DNA of 64,000 nt from Paenibacillus zeirhizosphaerae (GCF_030705605.1 NZ_JAPCKK010000016.1:1-64000), one strand, 5' to 3'; counted from the stretch's first letter, positions 25,632 through 35,438 are shown. The notes: generated by a model not told the origin, from the sequence alone. Program-made: numbers and translations.

Positions 25632-26735
25632 TCATAACCCGCTGGCAGGCTGCTGCTGTGTAATGCAATGGATATTGCCGCCGCCAAGCGCAATTTCCCT
25701 CGTGTTCACCTGGACAACCTTTCTGTCCGGAAATAATGCTTGAAGCTGGGCGAGCGCATCCTGGTCGCGCGGGTCACCGAAGGCCGGGATTACAACGCCG
25801 CCGTTGCAAATATAAAAGTTCACATAGGTGGCGGCAAAGCATGTGCCCGTCGCCCGGCTGTAGCTGCGGCGCGCCCTATCGATACGCTGCGCCTCCTCGT
25901 CCGTAATCGTAAGCGGCGCCGGAATCGGAATGCGATGAATCTCCAGCTTCCGACCACGCGCATCAACGGCCGCGCTCAGCGTTTGGTATGCTCTTTGAAG
26001 AACATCATACTGCGGATCATCAGGATCATCCGTCCAGCTCATCGCCACAACGCCAGGGCGTACAAATGCGGCGACTTCATCAATATGACCGTCCGTTTCG
26101 TCAAAGCGCATACCTTCCTCGATCCAGATCATCGTATCGACGTTCAAGTATTCTTTCAGCAGCTCTTCGATGTCATGCTTGGACAAGCCCGGATTCCGGT
26201 TGGGGTGCAGCAGGCACTGCTCGGTCGTCAGCAGCGTTCCTTCCCCATCGACATGAATGGAGCCTCCTTCGAGAATGAAGTGCTGGGCGTCATAGCGGTC
26301 CTTATACTCCATCTCCAACACTTTCTGCTTGACCAGCAAATCTTGATCCCACGGAAAATACAGCCCTCCCTGCAGGCCTCCCCAAGCGTTAAAGCCCCAG
26401 TCGACACCCCGAACCTCGCCCTTGTCATTCTTAACGAAGGTCGGGCCGATATCCCGCATCCAGGCATCGTTGGAAGACAGCTCAACGACCCGGATCGGAG
26501 ATGGAATGATGGCACGAACATGCTCATATTGTGCTGACCCGACTCCAATCGTCACCGGTTCAAACTGGGAGATGGCCAGCGCTACATCCACGAAGGCGTC
26601 CTGCGCAGGCTTGGCTCCTAATCTCCACGTATCGGTCCGGGTGGGCCACAGCATCCACGTACCACGATGCGGCTCGTATTCGGCGGGCATGCGAAACCCG
26701 TCGGAGCGCGGCGTGCTGTTTATCGTTCTTGGCAT
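25632..26735 (-). CDS. aguA: Agmatine deiminase
   Basis: The 367-aa protein of the guanidino-group hydrolase fold carries MPAEYEPHRGTWMLWP at the start, NDAWMRDIGPTFV, EGGSIHVDGEGTLLTTEQCLL, DETDGHIDEVAAF, and the catalytic Cys in ALGGGNIHCITQQQP. These are the AguA hallmarks: it converts agmatine to N-carbamoylputrescine and ammonia. The start at 26735 follows AAGAGGTGG. The next enzyme of the route, AguB, is not encoded nearby, though downstream putrescine-degrading genes are. Confidence 0.95.
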   Translation of the reverse strand: MPRTINSTPRSDGFRMPAEYEPHRGTWMLWPTRTDTWRLGAKPAQDAFVDVALAISQFEPVTIGVGSAQYEHVRAIIPSPIRVVELSSNDAWMRDIGPTFVKNDKGEVRGVDWGFNAWGGLQGGLYFPWDQDLLVKQKVLEMEYKDRYDAQHFILEGGSIHVDGEGTLLTTEQCLLHPNRNPGLSKHDIEELLKEYLNVDTMIWIEEGMRFDETDGHIDEVAAFVRPGVVAMSWTDDPDDPQYDVLQRAYQTLSAAVDARGRKLEIHRIPIPAPLTITDEEAQRIDRARRSYSRATGTCFAATYVNFYICNGGVVIPAFGDPRDQDALAQLQALFPDRKVVQVNTREIALGGGNIHCITQQQPASGL

Positions 26736-26751
26736 CCCAACCACCTCTTGC

Positions 26752-28131
<1,380 letters not shown>

Positions 28132-28139
28132 TTATATAG

Positions 28140-28192
28140 GAAAATGAATGAACATCAGTCATTTTAGTGAGAATGAAGGCCTGTCAGCCATT
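28140..28192. promoter_or_regulatory. Operator region of the polyamine operon
   Basis: AATGAATGAACATCAGTCATT is an inverted repeat (AATGAnTGA/TCAnTCATT). A second, looser one is GAATGAAGGCCTGTCAGCCATTC. Both lie between the patA start and the end of the TetR gene. Such TGA...TCA palindromes are usual TetR-family sites. Confidence 0.6.
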
Positions 28193-28212
28193 CATTAGCG
28201 GTGGAGCGGGGA

Positions 28213-28836
28213 TTATTTGTCGTGCAGCATGGATCTTTTCAGAAATTGAAACACTTCAGTTTGCGATTGTTCGCGTGTAATGTCCTGGTCGCGTCCGATG
28301 AAAAAGCGCTCGGCTGCGTTTTCCACCAGATTGATCACCAATTTACTCGTCCAGGCAATGTTCAGATCTGCAATGACCTCCTTGTTGTCCATGGCCTGCA
28401 GCATTTCATCCTCGAACCACTCGTAATAAGGCTTGTAGATCGTTTCCCAGATTTCCATCGAATGATCGATAGCCAACCCGGAATAGACGAGTACAATGAC
28501 ATCCTTATATTCATCTGTGATGTTGTATATTTCCTCGATAAAAATCCGTAGAAACTCCGAAAAATCCTTGCGGCTCTTGGTTTTGTCCTTGACCTTCTCC
28601 ATCGTAATGGAAATCAGGTTCTGTGCGATTGCCGGAATTAAGGCATTTTTCGAACGGAAATACAAATAAAACGTTCCCTGCGCAACCCCCGCTCGCTTGA
28701 CGATATCCGAGATGGACGTGCTGTGCAGTCCTTTTTCCGAGATGATCTCAATGGCAGCCTGCAGAATCGCATTGTATTTATCATGTACTATTGTAGTTGA
28801 CAACGACTTGCCCTCCAATGACTGAATATCATTCAT
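28213..28836 (-). CDS. TetR/AcrR family regulator
   Basis: The 207-aa protein has the TetR DNA-binding helix-turn-helix TSISDIVKRAGVAQGTFYLYF (about residues 36-56) and a helical ligand domain with DEYKDVIVLVYSGLAIDHS. The chosen ATG at 28836 follows AGGAAATGG. It is transcribed in the same direction as the polyamine operon and ends about 120 bp before patA, with palindromes between. It is therefore the likely regulator of that operon, possibly sensing a polyamine. Confidence 0.85.
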   Translation of the reverse strand: MNDIQSLEGKSLSTTIVHDKYNAILQAAIEIISEKGLHSTSISDIVKRAGVAQGTFYLYFRSKNALIPAIAQNLISITMEKVKDKTKSRKDFSEFLRIFIEEIYNITDEYKDVIVLVYSGLAIDHSMEIWETIYKPYYEWFEDEMLQAMDNKEVIADLNIAWTSKLVINLVENAAERFFIGRDQDITREQSQTEVFQFLKRSMLHDK

Positions 28837-29364
28837 TTTCCATTTCCTGTGCTCTACTTTATCGTATCTGCTGGGGCAAAGCAACCTCATACTGTGGTTT
28901 GTCAATGTTAAATTTCAATGCCGGCTAGTGAATATAACTCAACTTTCGCAGAGCCCAAATCCAATTAAACCTTTGTAGCTACTTGGTTCGGAGGAATTCG
29001 AATCCCCTTCTTGCAAGTTTGCCGATTTCATGCTGCAAAAGTTAAGGCTTGACAGTCAAGCCACCCGTCGATCGTGGCAAGGCATGTGAACTCGCTGTCC
29101 GGGGGCTTTGCACAATTATCCCGTTGGATCAGGTAAATCAGGTAAAGAGAAACAGAAAACCGGGAACCGAACATATACTTTAGGCACGTTAAAGAAAATA
29201 ACGGATCCAATGAGGCACGAAAATGTCTGTGGTTACGCGATTCAGGGCCATTGAATGGGTCTATTATTTTTGGATGTGCCTTATGGAGAAGCAGATCGGT
29301 TCGAAATCATGAGGCGATCTTAGGAGAAAGCAGAGCGTTTAGGTGATGTGAAACTAACCGAGAG

Positions 29365-30592
29365 AGGAGGAGGAGGAGCAAGGCACCGAAAAAATAAAAG
29401 ACCCGTGTCGTTGCCGCTTGAACCCGAATGCTTCCGCTTTCCTCGTTCATGCTAACCCACACCGTTCAAGCAACGCACCTCATGCTCACCTTTCCTCGTT
29501 CAAGCACTGCGATCAGGCCACAGCCGCAAGAGGCTGATCCGTTTGGCGTGCGATCATCCGACGGTAGGTAATCGCCGGAATCGCCACACCGATGTACAGT
29601 AACTTCTGCTGCATCGTTCCTTCTGCTCCGGACAGGTGCAGTCGGCGGCGTCCAGTATACTCGTTGAGGTACGCCTGCAGATGCTTTGGTCCCAAAGCTA
29701 CATACGTACTCTTCAGCGATTCCCACGCCTCTCTCACCACTTTCCGCAAGGGCGTATACAGCCGATAGGCTTGAGGGAACGATTGTACCGCCGATGTACG
29801 AATATCTACCTGTTCATGGATGAACGCAGCGAGTTCGTGACGATTCGCTCCGTTCCCCTCTCCCCTCATCTGGGGGACCAGGCGGATTTTGACCTGCTCC
29901 AGCTCGCCCGACTCCGTGACCGTGCACCCGGCTACGACCGCCGAAGCATGCGGATGAGGAAACTGTGGCCGGGACAGATTACGCCCATACAGGTCGCTGT
30001 TCACCTTCACGTCTCCGCAGAGCAGCTCCCGGGCATCGAACTCCCCGATGGCATGGCGTATTTTGTGCAGCATCAACCAGGCGGTCTTGTAGGTGACCTG
30101 GATCACCTGGCTCAGCCGCATCGCCGAGATGCCGTCGGGCAGCAGGAACAATTCCAGCGCCTGGAACCACTTGGTCAGAGGGAGATGGGTTCGTTCAAAA
30201 ATCGTGCCGACCAAAGCCGACGTTTGATGCGCACAACTGGCGCATTCGAACATGGGGATGCGCCGGGAAGTCAGACGACTGCAGCGGGTATGAGCGCAAC
30301 GCGGGCAGACGAAGCCGTTCGGCCACTTCATCGCGATCAATGCCTCCATGCAGGCCTGCTCGTTGGGGTAACGACTGCTAAAGGATTGAAGTTCTGTTTC
30401 CACTTGGACTTCCATGTCTGCTCGCCCCCGAATCAACAAAATAAGAACATAAGTTCTTTTTCTCATTATACCAAACGTATGTTCCTGTTTCAAGCCGAAC
30501 TTCCCACTTGAGCCACCTTTTTTCGTATCACGTTTCTCTTTCCTCTTTCCTTCCCCCAGGCCCCCTCAAGCCCCAACCCTCGACCCCCGCAT
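29365..30592. mobile_element. Transposase-bearing segment absent from the sister element
   Basis: Comparison with 56679-57340 shows this segment between GAGAG (29360-29364) and TCTGATCAAAAGGG (from 30593). It begins with repeated AGG units (29365-29376). I found no clear terminal inverted repeats or target duplication at its own ends. It is either a nested insertion or the core of the parental element that the shorter copy lost. Confidence 0.65.
29513..30415 (-). CDS. IS1595-family-like transposase, catalytic residues doubtful
   Basis: The 300-aa protein starts with a zinc ribbon (Cys37, Cys40, Cys58, Cys61) as in IS1595/ISXO2-type transposases. It then has the helical DNA-binding-like region LPLTKWFQALELFLLPDGISAMRLSQ and YKTAWLMLHKIRHAIGEF. 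The usual DDE region is altered: I see GDVKVNSDLYG where VDETYVGG is expected, and TSAVQSFPQAY where TDGWxAY is expected. The start at 30415 follows GGGGGCGAG. It occupies the middle of the larger transposon copy. It may be inactive, a divergent subgroup, or the source of the transposon. Confidence 0.75.
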   Translation of the reverse strand: MEVQVETELQSFSSRYPNEQACMEALIAMKWPNGFVCPRCAHTRCSRLTSRRIPMFECASCAHQTSALVGTIFERTHLPLTKWFQALELFLLPDGISAMRLSQVIQVTYKTAWLMLHKIRHAIGEFDARELLCGDVKVNSDLYGRNLSRPQFPHPHASAVVAGCTVTESGELEQVKIRLVPQMRGEGNGANRHELAAFIHEQVDIRTSAVQSFPQAYRLYTPLRKVVREAWESLKSTYVALGPKHLQAYLNEYTGRRRLHLSGAEGTMQQKLLYIGVAIPAITYRRMIARQTDQPLAAVA

Positions 30593-30874
30593 TCTGATCA
30601 AAAGGGATAATCATGCAAAGCTGTATGGGAAGGCAGCAAGCAGCAGGCATTAGGCATTAGGAATTAGGCAACGGACACCAGACACCACTCCCTATAGACA
30701 CCTATCTCACTCTGGTTACTAGACTTTGAGGGGGGCGAATCCCCTTCTTGCAAGAAAGCTAGCAAAAAAACTGTCTGCTTTGATTCAGCGTCAACCCAGC
30801 AGTAGATCTCCGTTTTACACCGTTATATCAGGGCCTGTTTGCCGATTTCATGCTGCGAAAGTTGAGAATATAAG

Positions 30875-31108
30875 TCATGATCTCGGTTGTTTTTTTTCGA
30901 CTTCCGGGGCTTGTATATTCGATGTCCCTGCACTCTCTTGTTTTTTGGCTGCTTCAGTAAAGTCAGGCAAATAATAAAGAAAAAAATCAATAACCGGCGC
31001 TACCTGTCTCTGTGCCTTTATCTCAGTAAGCTCAGGCAAATATTGAATAAACTCATCAAAAAATTGATCATTAAAAAGTAACGGTTGCTCTTTTTTATCC
31101 AAATTCAT
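30875..31108 (-). CDS. Small hypothetical protein
   Basis: This is a 77-aa protein with a very good ribosome site (GGGAGGAG) before ATG 31108. It has no recognised domain. It contains FFDEFIQYLPELTEIKA and then VIDFFLYYLPDFTEAAKK, two similar acidic/aromatic motifs of the form F-x-x-YLP-[ED]-[LF]-TE, so it looks like an internal duplication. The C-terminus is Lys/Gln/Glu-rich. The transposon at 28938-30866 ends 9 bp beyond the stop, so the natural downstream region may have been changed. Confidence 0.6.
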   Translation of the reverse strand: MNLDKKEQPLLFNDQFFDEFIQYLPELTEIKAQRQVAPVIDFFLYYLPDFTEAAKKQESAGTSNIQAPEVEKKQPRS

Positions 31109-31167
31109 CCGTCTCCTCCCGTCGAGGTTAGACCCTCTCCTTTTAGAGGATATAACAGAAGCCCAAT

Positions 31168-31205
31168 AAAAAAATCGTACAAAAGGGCAACCCCTGATGT
31201 ACGAT
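31168..31205 (-). terminator. Terminator of the two-component operon
   Basis: On the minus strand ATCGTAC...AGGGG pairs with CCCTTTTGTACGAT, followed by seven T. It lies just past the response regulator stop. Confidence 0.85.
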
Positions 31206-31226
31206 CGGGCAATATATATCAGCTTG

Positions 31227-31877
31227 TTACAGGTGTAAAATTCCCCGTTCCAAAGAAACTGCCACCGCTTCCGAGCGAGAGTCAACACCCAATTTGTTAT
31301 AGATATTGGTGAGATGAGCCTTGACGGTCCTTTCCGAGATCCCCAGATCAAAGGCGATTTCCTTGCTTCGGCAGCCACGGGCAATCGATTGCAGAACCAA
31401 CATTTCTTTATCCGTAATAAAGGTTTGTTCTCGAACCGGAGCAGAGGGCGTCTCCTTTGTGGCCCTGACCACAAACACTTTTGCCGTAATTTCCGGCTGA
31501 AGCAGTGTTTCCCCGCGCAGTGCGGATTCAAGCGTCCGAAACAGATTTTCCCGGCTTGTATCCTTGAGCAAATATCCTTTCGCCCCCAGTGACAAGCCTT
31601 TTATCATTAAATCATCTTCGTTATAGGTCGTCAGAATAATGACAGGCGTCTCGTTATTTCTTTCTTTCAGCGCCTCCATAGTTTCAAGCCCGCTCATTCC
31701 GGGCATGTTCAAATCCATTAATATGACATTTGGAGCCAGCTCCTCGACTAAACTGAGAGCTGCACGGCCCTCTTCTGCTTCACCGACCACTTCGTATTGG
31801 CTGTCCGTTTCGAGGATTAGCTTTAACCCTTCCCTGACGACCCAGTGGTCATCCACTATTAAAACTTTACATTTCAT
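31227..31877 (-). CDS. NarL/LuxR-type response regulator
   Basis: The 216-aa protein has a receiver domain with the acidic pair VDDH near residue 9, the phospho-acceptor Asp in ILMDLNMPGMSG (about residue 55) and Lys in GYLLKD. A LuxR-type helix-turn-helix ends it (KEIAFDLGISERTVKAHLTNIYNKLGV). It is encoded after the sensor kinase, with an 11-bp overlap. Targets are unknown; no obvious neighbour is controlled by it. Confidence 0.93.
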   Translation of the reverse strand: MKCKVLIVDDHWVVREGLKLILETDSQYEVVGEAEEGRAALSLVEELAPNVILMDLNMPGMSGLETMEALKERNNETPVIILTTYNEDDLMIKGLSLGAKGYLLKDTSRENLFRTLESALRGETLLQPEITAKVFVVRATKETPSAPVREQTFITDKEMLVLQSIARGCRSKEIAFDLGISERTVKAHLTNIYNKLGVDSRSEAVAVSLERGILHL

Positions 31878-33078
31878 AACGAGTCTCCTTCGAAAATGGC
31901 ATTTCTATTTTGAGCGATGTTCCTTCCTGTGCTGAGCTGTGAATGCTAATACTTCCAGCAAGCAACCGCACACGTTCATGTATACCGATCAAGCCATAAT
32001 GGCCTGCTTTTTTGCCGATGGTTTGGATGTTAAATCCTTTTCCGTCATCTCTTATTTCCATGAGCAGCATCTGTTCAACAGTGAGAATACCAATGAATAC
32101 ATTTTTGCTATGAGCATGCTTGGCCACGTTGGTTAAACACTCTCTTACGATGTGCAGTGCATGCTCTGTAACCAGCGTAGATAGTGGTGTTTTTACATCA
32201 AGCTCCAGTTTGACGTGAATGCCTGTAGCCAGGGTAAAACGCTGCGCTTCTTCCCGAACAGCTTCTGTAAAATCGACTTCGGCGGCGGATTTGGATCTGA
32301 GGTCATCAATGGCCCGCCTCGCTTCAGAAAGAGCCCACCTCGACTGGAACATGGACTGTCGCACAATTTCGTGCGCTCTTCTCGTCCCCCCCTTGGTCAA
32401 GTGTGCATCGATGGCTTCCAACTGCATAATAATACCCGCCAGACCCTGAGCAAGCGTATCATGCAGGTCACGAGCCATGCGCTGCCGCTCATTGGCCAGA
32501 GTAAGCTCTTCGACTTTCTGATGTGCCATCTCCAGCTCACGCAGAAAGGTCTGGCTCCGAACCCTTGCATGAACCTGCCTGAAGAAAAGCATTGCATAGG
32601 CAATGACCACAACAACTAACATAATAAAGACTGGCATAAGCAGCCCGATTTTTTCCTCGGTGTGAAACCAGATCAGTGCAGCACAGAACAGGAGATAGAG
32701 AGCCAAGAACAGCACCGTTACTTTAAGTGGCTGATAATAAATACCCACGCTTTGACCAATCAGAACGGGGATCAGGCACACCAGCACTAAAACAAAGCCG
32801 GTAGGCAGAAGAAATGCACTCAAAAAAATGGAAGCCCCTTGCAGTACAAAATATAACCAGGGCTTGAAGCCCACAACCCTATGTGCAAACCAATATAAAC
32901 AGGAATGTGCTGTCATTGTCCCGGTGAATAAAATGCTGTTCAGAAGCATGGGTTCACTCAAGAACTGAAATATCATAACCTCCATATAAATGATGACCAC
33001 CCAAATCAGAATCGGAACCCTGGAAATCGTGATTCTCTCCGATTCATCCAGAATGGCTGTTGTGGTTTTATTACTCAT
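31867..33078 (-). CDS. Sensor histidine kinase (NarX/DesK-like, HisKA_3)
   Basis: The 403-aa membrane kinase has an N-terminal half with about six hydrophobic segments. The dimerisation helix holds the phospho-acceptor His in MARDLHDTLAQGLAG (about residue 207). The HATPase domain shows the N box ECLTNVAKHA and the G box DDGKGF. It partners the response regulator encoded downstream. AGAGGTGAAGG precedes the ATG. The stimulus is probably membrane-related but unknown. Confidence 0.92.
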   Translation of the reverse strand: MSNKTTTAILDESERITISRVPILIWVVIIYMEVMIFQFLSEPMLLNSILFTGTMTAHSCLYWFAHRVVGFKPWLYFVLQGASIFLSAFLLPTGFVLVLVCLIPVLIGQSVGIYYQPLKVTVLFLALYLLFCAALIWFHTEEKIGLLMPVFIMLVVVVIAYAMLFFRQVHARVRSQTFLRELEMAHQKVEELTLANERQRMARDLHDTLAQGLAGIIMQLEAIDAHLTKGGTRRAHEIVRQSMFQSRWALSEARRAIDDLRSKSAAEVDFTEAVREEAQRFTLATGIHVKLELDVKTPLSTLVTEHALHIVRECLTNVAKHAHSKNVFIGILTVEQMLLMEIRDDGKGFNIQTIGKKAGHYGLIGIHERVRLLAGSISIHSSAQEGTSLKIEMPFSKETRYEM

Positions 33079-33157
33079 CCTTCACCTCTATATATCTATA
33101 CCAAAACGAATGGTCATTTCTATACAAACATTATTATATAATACGGGATAACGCCAA

Positions 33158-33196
33158 CAAAAAAAACGTACACAAGGGCAGTTCTTGTGCACGTTC
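33158..33196 (-). terminator. Terminator after the DinB-like gene
   Basis: On the minus strand AACGTGCACAAG pairs with CTTGTGTACGTT, followed by eight T. It separates the DinB-like gene from the two-component operon. Confidence 0.85.
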
Positions 33197-33211
33197 GGGC
33201 ATAGCGGGTTA

Positions 33212-33679
33212 TTAGTCCTTCTCCAACAATGACGGCAAGATTTGTGTTAAATGATGCTTCATATGCTCCAAATAATCCTCAATTAGCCACTCCAATGTTT
33301 TTATCTCCCCGTTTGGCAGCTCCACGGCCTGGGACGAGGCTGTTTCCCTTGGCAGACTCGCAATGACCCGAACAATGGAACGATTTAGGCTGACCCACAG
33401 GGTGATGACCTCATCGATGGAGGCTTGCTGGTAGTTTTGCTTTGCCACCCACTGCTCCTGGTCATAAGGGGTGACGGCGAACGTCCCGCCCACGTACTGG
33501 GCCTGAATAAAACGTGTGACGTTGTTGATGGCCGAATCACAAAGATGGCCGAGAATTTGCAGGTTTGACCATTTTCCTGCTGATCGGGGGGGGATCATGT
33601 CCTCGGCGGGTATTTCCTTAAGTATTTCAGGTACTCTTCCTATAAGCGCTTCTATCTGGGCAATTGTGTTCAAAGTCAT
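33212..33679 (-). CDS. DinB-superfamily protein
   Basis: The 155-aa helical protein is related to the one at 6097. It has a His in ILGHLCDSAINN (about residue 45) and a C-terminal HMKHHLTQI, the usual metal-ligand spacing of the DinB fold. The ATG at 33679 follows AAGGAGCGAT; the long upstream open frame is not supported. The function is unknown, though thiol transferase activity is the best guess from the family. Confidence 0.83.
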   Translation of the reverse strand: MTLNTIAQIEALIGRVPEILKEIPAEDMIPPRSAGKWSNLQILGHLCDSAINNVTRFIQAQYVGGTFAVTPYDQEQWVAKQNYQQASIDEVITLWVSLNRSIVRVIASLPRETASSQAVELPNGEIKTLEWLIEDYLEHMKHHLTQILPSLLEKD

Positions 33680-33942
33680 CTTATCGCTCCTTTTTGTTAG
33701 AAACACTTCTAAGAATAACATGAAGCCTGAAGTTAAGAAATAGCCCGTTTTAACCGTCCCCCGAAAGAAAATCTCCACTTCTATCTCCTTTCTAAGTAAG
33801 CTACTTGCTGGCAGAACAAGCTTCTTGCCATCTCCACATTGCCGGGTCACAAAAATTGGCATACACGCACAAGCCCTGACCAAACCTCTTCTCCACTCAT
33901 ACCATGTACAAGACATCATACTTCGTACAGGGAGTTGAGAAA

Positions 33943-34770
33943 ATGCCAGTTATTCGCGGGATCCGATTAAACAATGCGCCCGAGATTGATGTTCTTATAC
34001 CCGCCATTGAAAAAGATTTGGCCACCCTTCCCTTCGTCATCGATCATCTACGCCGTTATGTACAGCATCCTATCGGTCGCATTTATATTGTTTCGCCTCC
34101 TAGCAGCAAAATTAGAAACCTTTGTTCCAACAAAAATTGCACTTTTGTAGATGAGAAAACAGTCCTTCCAATTACCAAAAAAGATATAAACTATCAATCA
34201 GCCCGCTGGGATCGGTCAGGCTGGTTGTATCAGCAGCTTCTTAAAATGAACGGAGATCATATCGTGAACGCAAAGCATTTTTTGGTGATTGATGCGGACA
34301 CGATACTGATCAGACCCCATTCTTTTGTGAAGGAAGGGAAAACGATATTTTACTGTCGTGACTGGAGCCAGCCGGAATATTTCAACACCTACCGTAAGCT
34401 GCTGGGGATGAAACCGCCGCGGCCCCGCTCTTTTGTTACCCACTATATGCTGCTCGAAAAGACGAAGCTCGCTGCTTTGAGAAAGAAAATTGAGGCCATC
34501 CATCAGCTGACATGGTACAAAGCAATTATCCGCAGCATCGATAAAAAGAAGCAATTTGGTTTTTCCGAGTATGAAACCTACGCCAATTATTTGTACACAA
34601 CGAATCCGGATCGGATGATCCTTAGAAGCTCCAAGAATAAAGGCCTGAATATGGATGCCTCTTCTTTAAAAGAGGAGGAAATCGTTAATCTGGCACGTCA
34701 GTACCGCTCTCTATCCTTCCACAAACGTAAAATTTACAGCAAAGCTCCCCGGGCTAAGGTAAGGAAATAA
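33943..34770 (+). CDS. DUF6492-like glycosyltransferase-fold protein
   Basis: The 275-aa protein begins with IDVLIPAIEKDLATLPFVIDHLR and holds a D-x-D-type motif, FLVIDADTILI near residue 113, of GT-A glycosyltransferases. WDRSGWLYQQLLKM and the C-terminal FSEYETYANYL resemble proteins annotated as DUF6492. Start ATG 33943 follows GGGAGTTGAG. The basic C-terminus (RSLSFHKRKIYSKAPRAKVRK) recalls the tail of the GT8 protein at 35864. Acceptor and sugar donor are unknown. A spore-surface role is speculative. Confidence 0.7.
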   Translation: MPVIRGIRLNNAPEIDVLIPAIEKDLATLPFVIDHLRRYVQHPIGRIYIVSPPSSKIRNLCSNKNCTFVDEKTVLPITKKDINYQSARWDRSGWLYQQLLKMNGDHIVNAKHFLVIDADTILIRPHSFVKEGKTIFYCRDWSQPEYFNTYRKLLGMKPPRPRSFVTHYMLLEKTKLAALRKKIEAIHQLTWYKAIIRSIDKKKQFGFSEYETYANYLYTTNPDRMILRSSKNKGLNMDASSLKEEEIVNLARQYRSLSFHKRKIYSKAPRAKVRK

Positions 34771-34802
34771 CAAATAAGTTTCTTTATCCACTTTCCGGTA
34801 TG

Positions 34803-34832
34803 AAAAAAAGCGGACTTGACATCCGCTTTTTT
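34803..34832. terminator. Bidirectional terminator
   Basis: AAAAAAAGCGGA pairs with TCCGCTTTTTT around CTTGACA. It lies between the convergent glycosyltransferase and YjcZ-type genes. Confidence 0.88.
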
Positions 34833-34876
34833 CCATACTGACGCTCCGATAATTCGCCAAAGGGTAGCTGGTTTGC

Positions 34877-34984
34877 TTAAATCCAGAAGGATTTACTGAT
34901 AATAACCAAAAGGATAAACAAAACTAATATAGCACCTGTAGAGGTCCAAAGTCCTCCTCCGTATCCACATCCACATGCGCTCAT
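34877..34984 (-). CDS. YjcZ-family small sporulation protein
   Basis: This is a 35-aa protein: a Cys/Gly/Tyr-rich start (MSACGCGYGGG) and one C-terminal membrane helix (GAILVLFILLVIISKSF). This is the layout of the tiny YjcZ/CoxA-like sporulation proteins of Bacillales. AAGGAGGAG before ATG 34984 decides the start; the longer frame upstream is not real. It is probably made in the sporangium and is of unknown role. Confidence 0.87.
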   Translation of the reverse strand: MSACGCGYGGGLWTSTGAILVLFILLVIISKSFWI

Positions 34985-35057
34985 TCTAATCTCCTCCTTG
35001 TTTGAGATATAGTTTAGTGTATGTGGTGAAATGTCCTTAGAGCGGGCTTTTTGGCAA

Positions 35058-35094
35058 TAAAAAACTCCTTTAGGCACCTGTCCCCTAAAGGAGA
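35058..35094 (-). terminator. Terminator after the alpha-CTD-like gene
   Basis: On the minus strand CTCCTTTAGG pairs with CCTAAAGGAG, followed by TTTTTTATTG. Confidence 0.85.
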
Positions 35095-35102
35095 GTAGAA
35101 TT

Positions 35103-35114
35103 CCCCCCCCCCCC
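35103..35114. repeat. Homopolymeric C tract (12 C)
   Basis: Twelve C in a row lie between a small gene and its terminator. The tract is outside any coding sequence. Such tracts are prone to slippage and to sequencing error. Confidence 0.9.
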
Positions 35115-35147
35115 GACTCGTTCTTGTTGGCTATTTCCTGTTCATTG

Positions 35148-35438
35148 CTATAGATGCCCAGGTTCCCCTCGCTTGGAAAGTGCTTTTAACAAATCAAGGA
35201 GCAGCTTAAATGTTTGCTCCCCTATCTGTTTGGTAAGCCTTATTTGCCTCTCGCTTACACTGACTACATCTTCAATGGTATCGTACCCATGCCTGCGCAA
35301 GATACTGATTAGCCTGTTAATCAATATTTCATTGCCGGCATACATTTTGGATATCTCTAAAAAACAGGTAATATCTCTGGCAAGAATTCTGTCGTCTAGC
35401 GGTAATCTGTCTTTTAGTACGTACTCCTCAATCATCAT
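35148..35438 (-). CDS. Small helical protein resembling the RNA polymerase alpha C-terminal domain
   Basis: The 96-aa protein has an excellent ribosome site (AGGAGG) before ATG-ATG. Residues about 40-88 (INRLISILRRHGYDTIEDVV, then SERQIRLTKQIGEQTFKLLLDLL) follow the alpha-CTD pattern S-x-R-x-x-N-x-LKRAGI-x-T...LGRKSL-x-E. There is a hydrophobic turn before an IGEQTF segment that parallels LGRKSL. It also resembles helix-hairpin-helix DNA-binding modules. The N-terminal 38 residues are not recognised. The role is unknown, possibly DNA or polymerase contact. Confidence 0.55.
   Translation of the reverse strand: MMIEEYVLKDRLPLDDRILARDITCFLEISKMYAGNEILINRLISILRRHGYDTIEDVVSVSERQIRLTKQIGEQTFKLLLDLLKALSKRGEPGHL

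Larger units (their letters stand above)
28931..30873. mobile_element. Transposon-like element with 14-bp inverted repeats and 7-bp target duplication
   Basis: CTCAACTTTCGCAG begins at 28938 and its exact complement CTGCGAAAGTTGAG ends at 30866. AATATAA flanks both sides (28931-28937 and 30867-30873). The outer 430 bp on the left and 275 bp on the right match the element at 56679-57340, which lacks the roughly 1.23-kb middle (29365-30592) with the transposase gene. The element sits just after a minus-strand small gene. Confidence 0.9.

Noticed and set aside
29636..30511. 291-codon plus-strand frame opposite the transposase
   Set aside because: The minus-strand frame has the zinc ribbon and a ribosome site; this one is its shadow.
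35103..35114. C12 tract as a phase-variation switch
   Set aside because: It is outside coding sequence and promoters as far as I can see, so no gene would be switched. It may also be a sequencing artefact.
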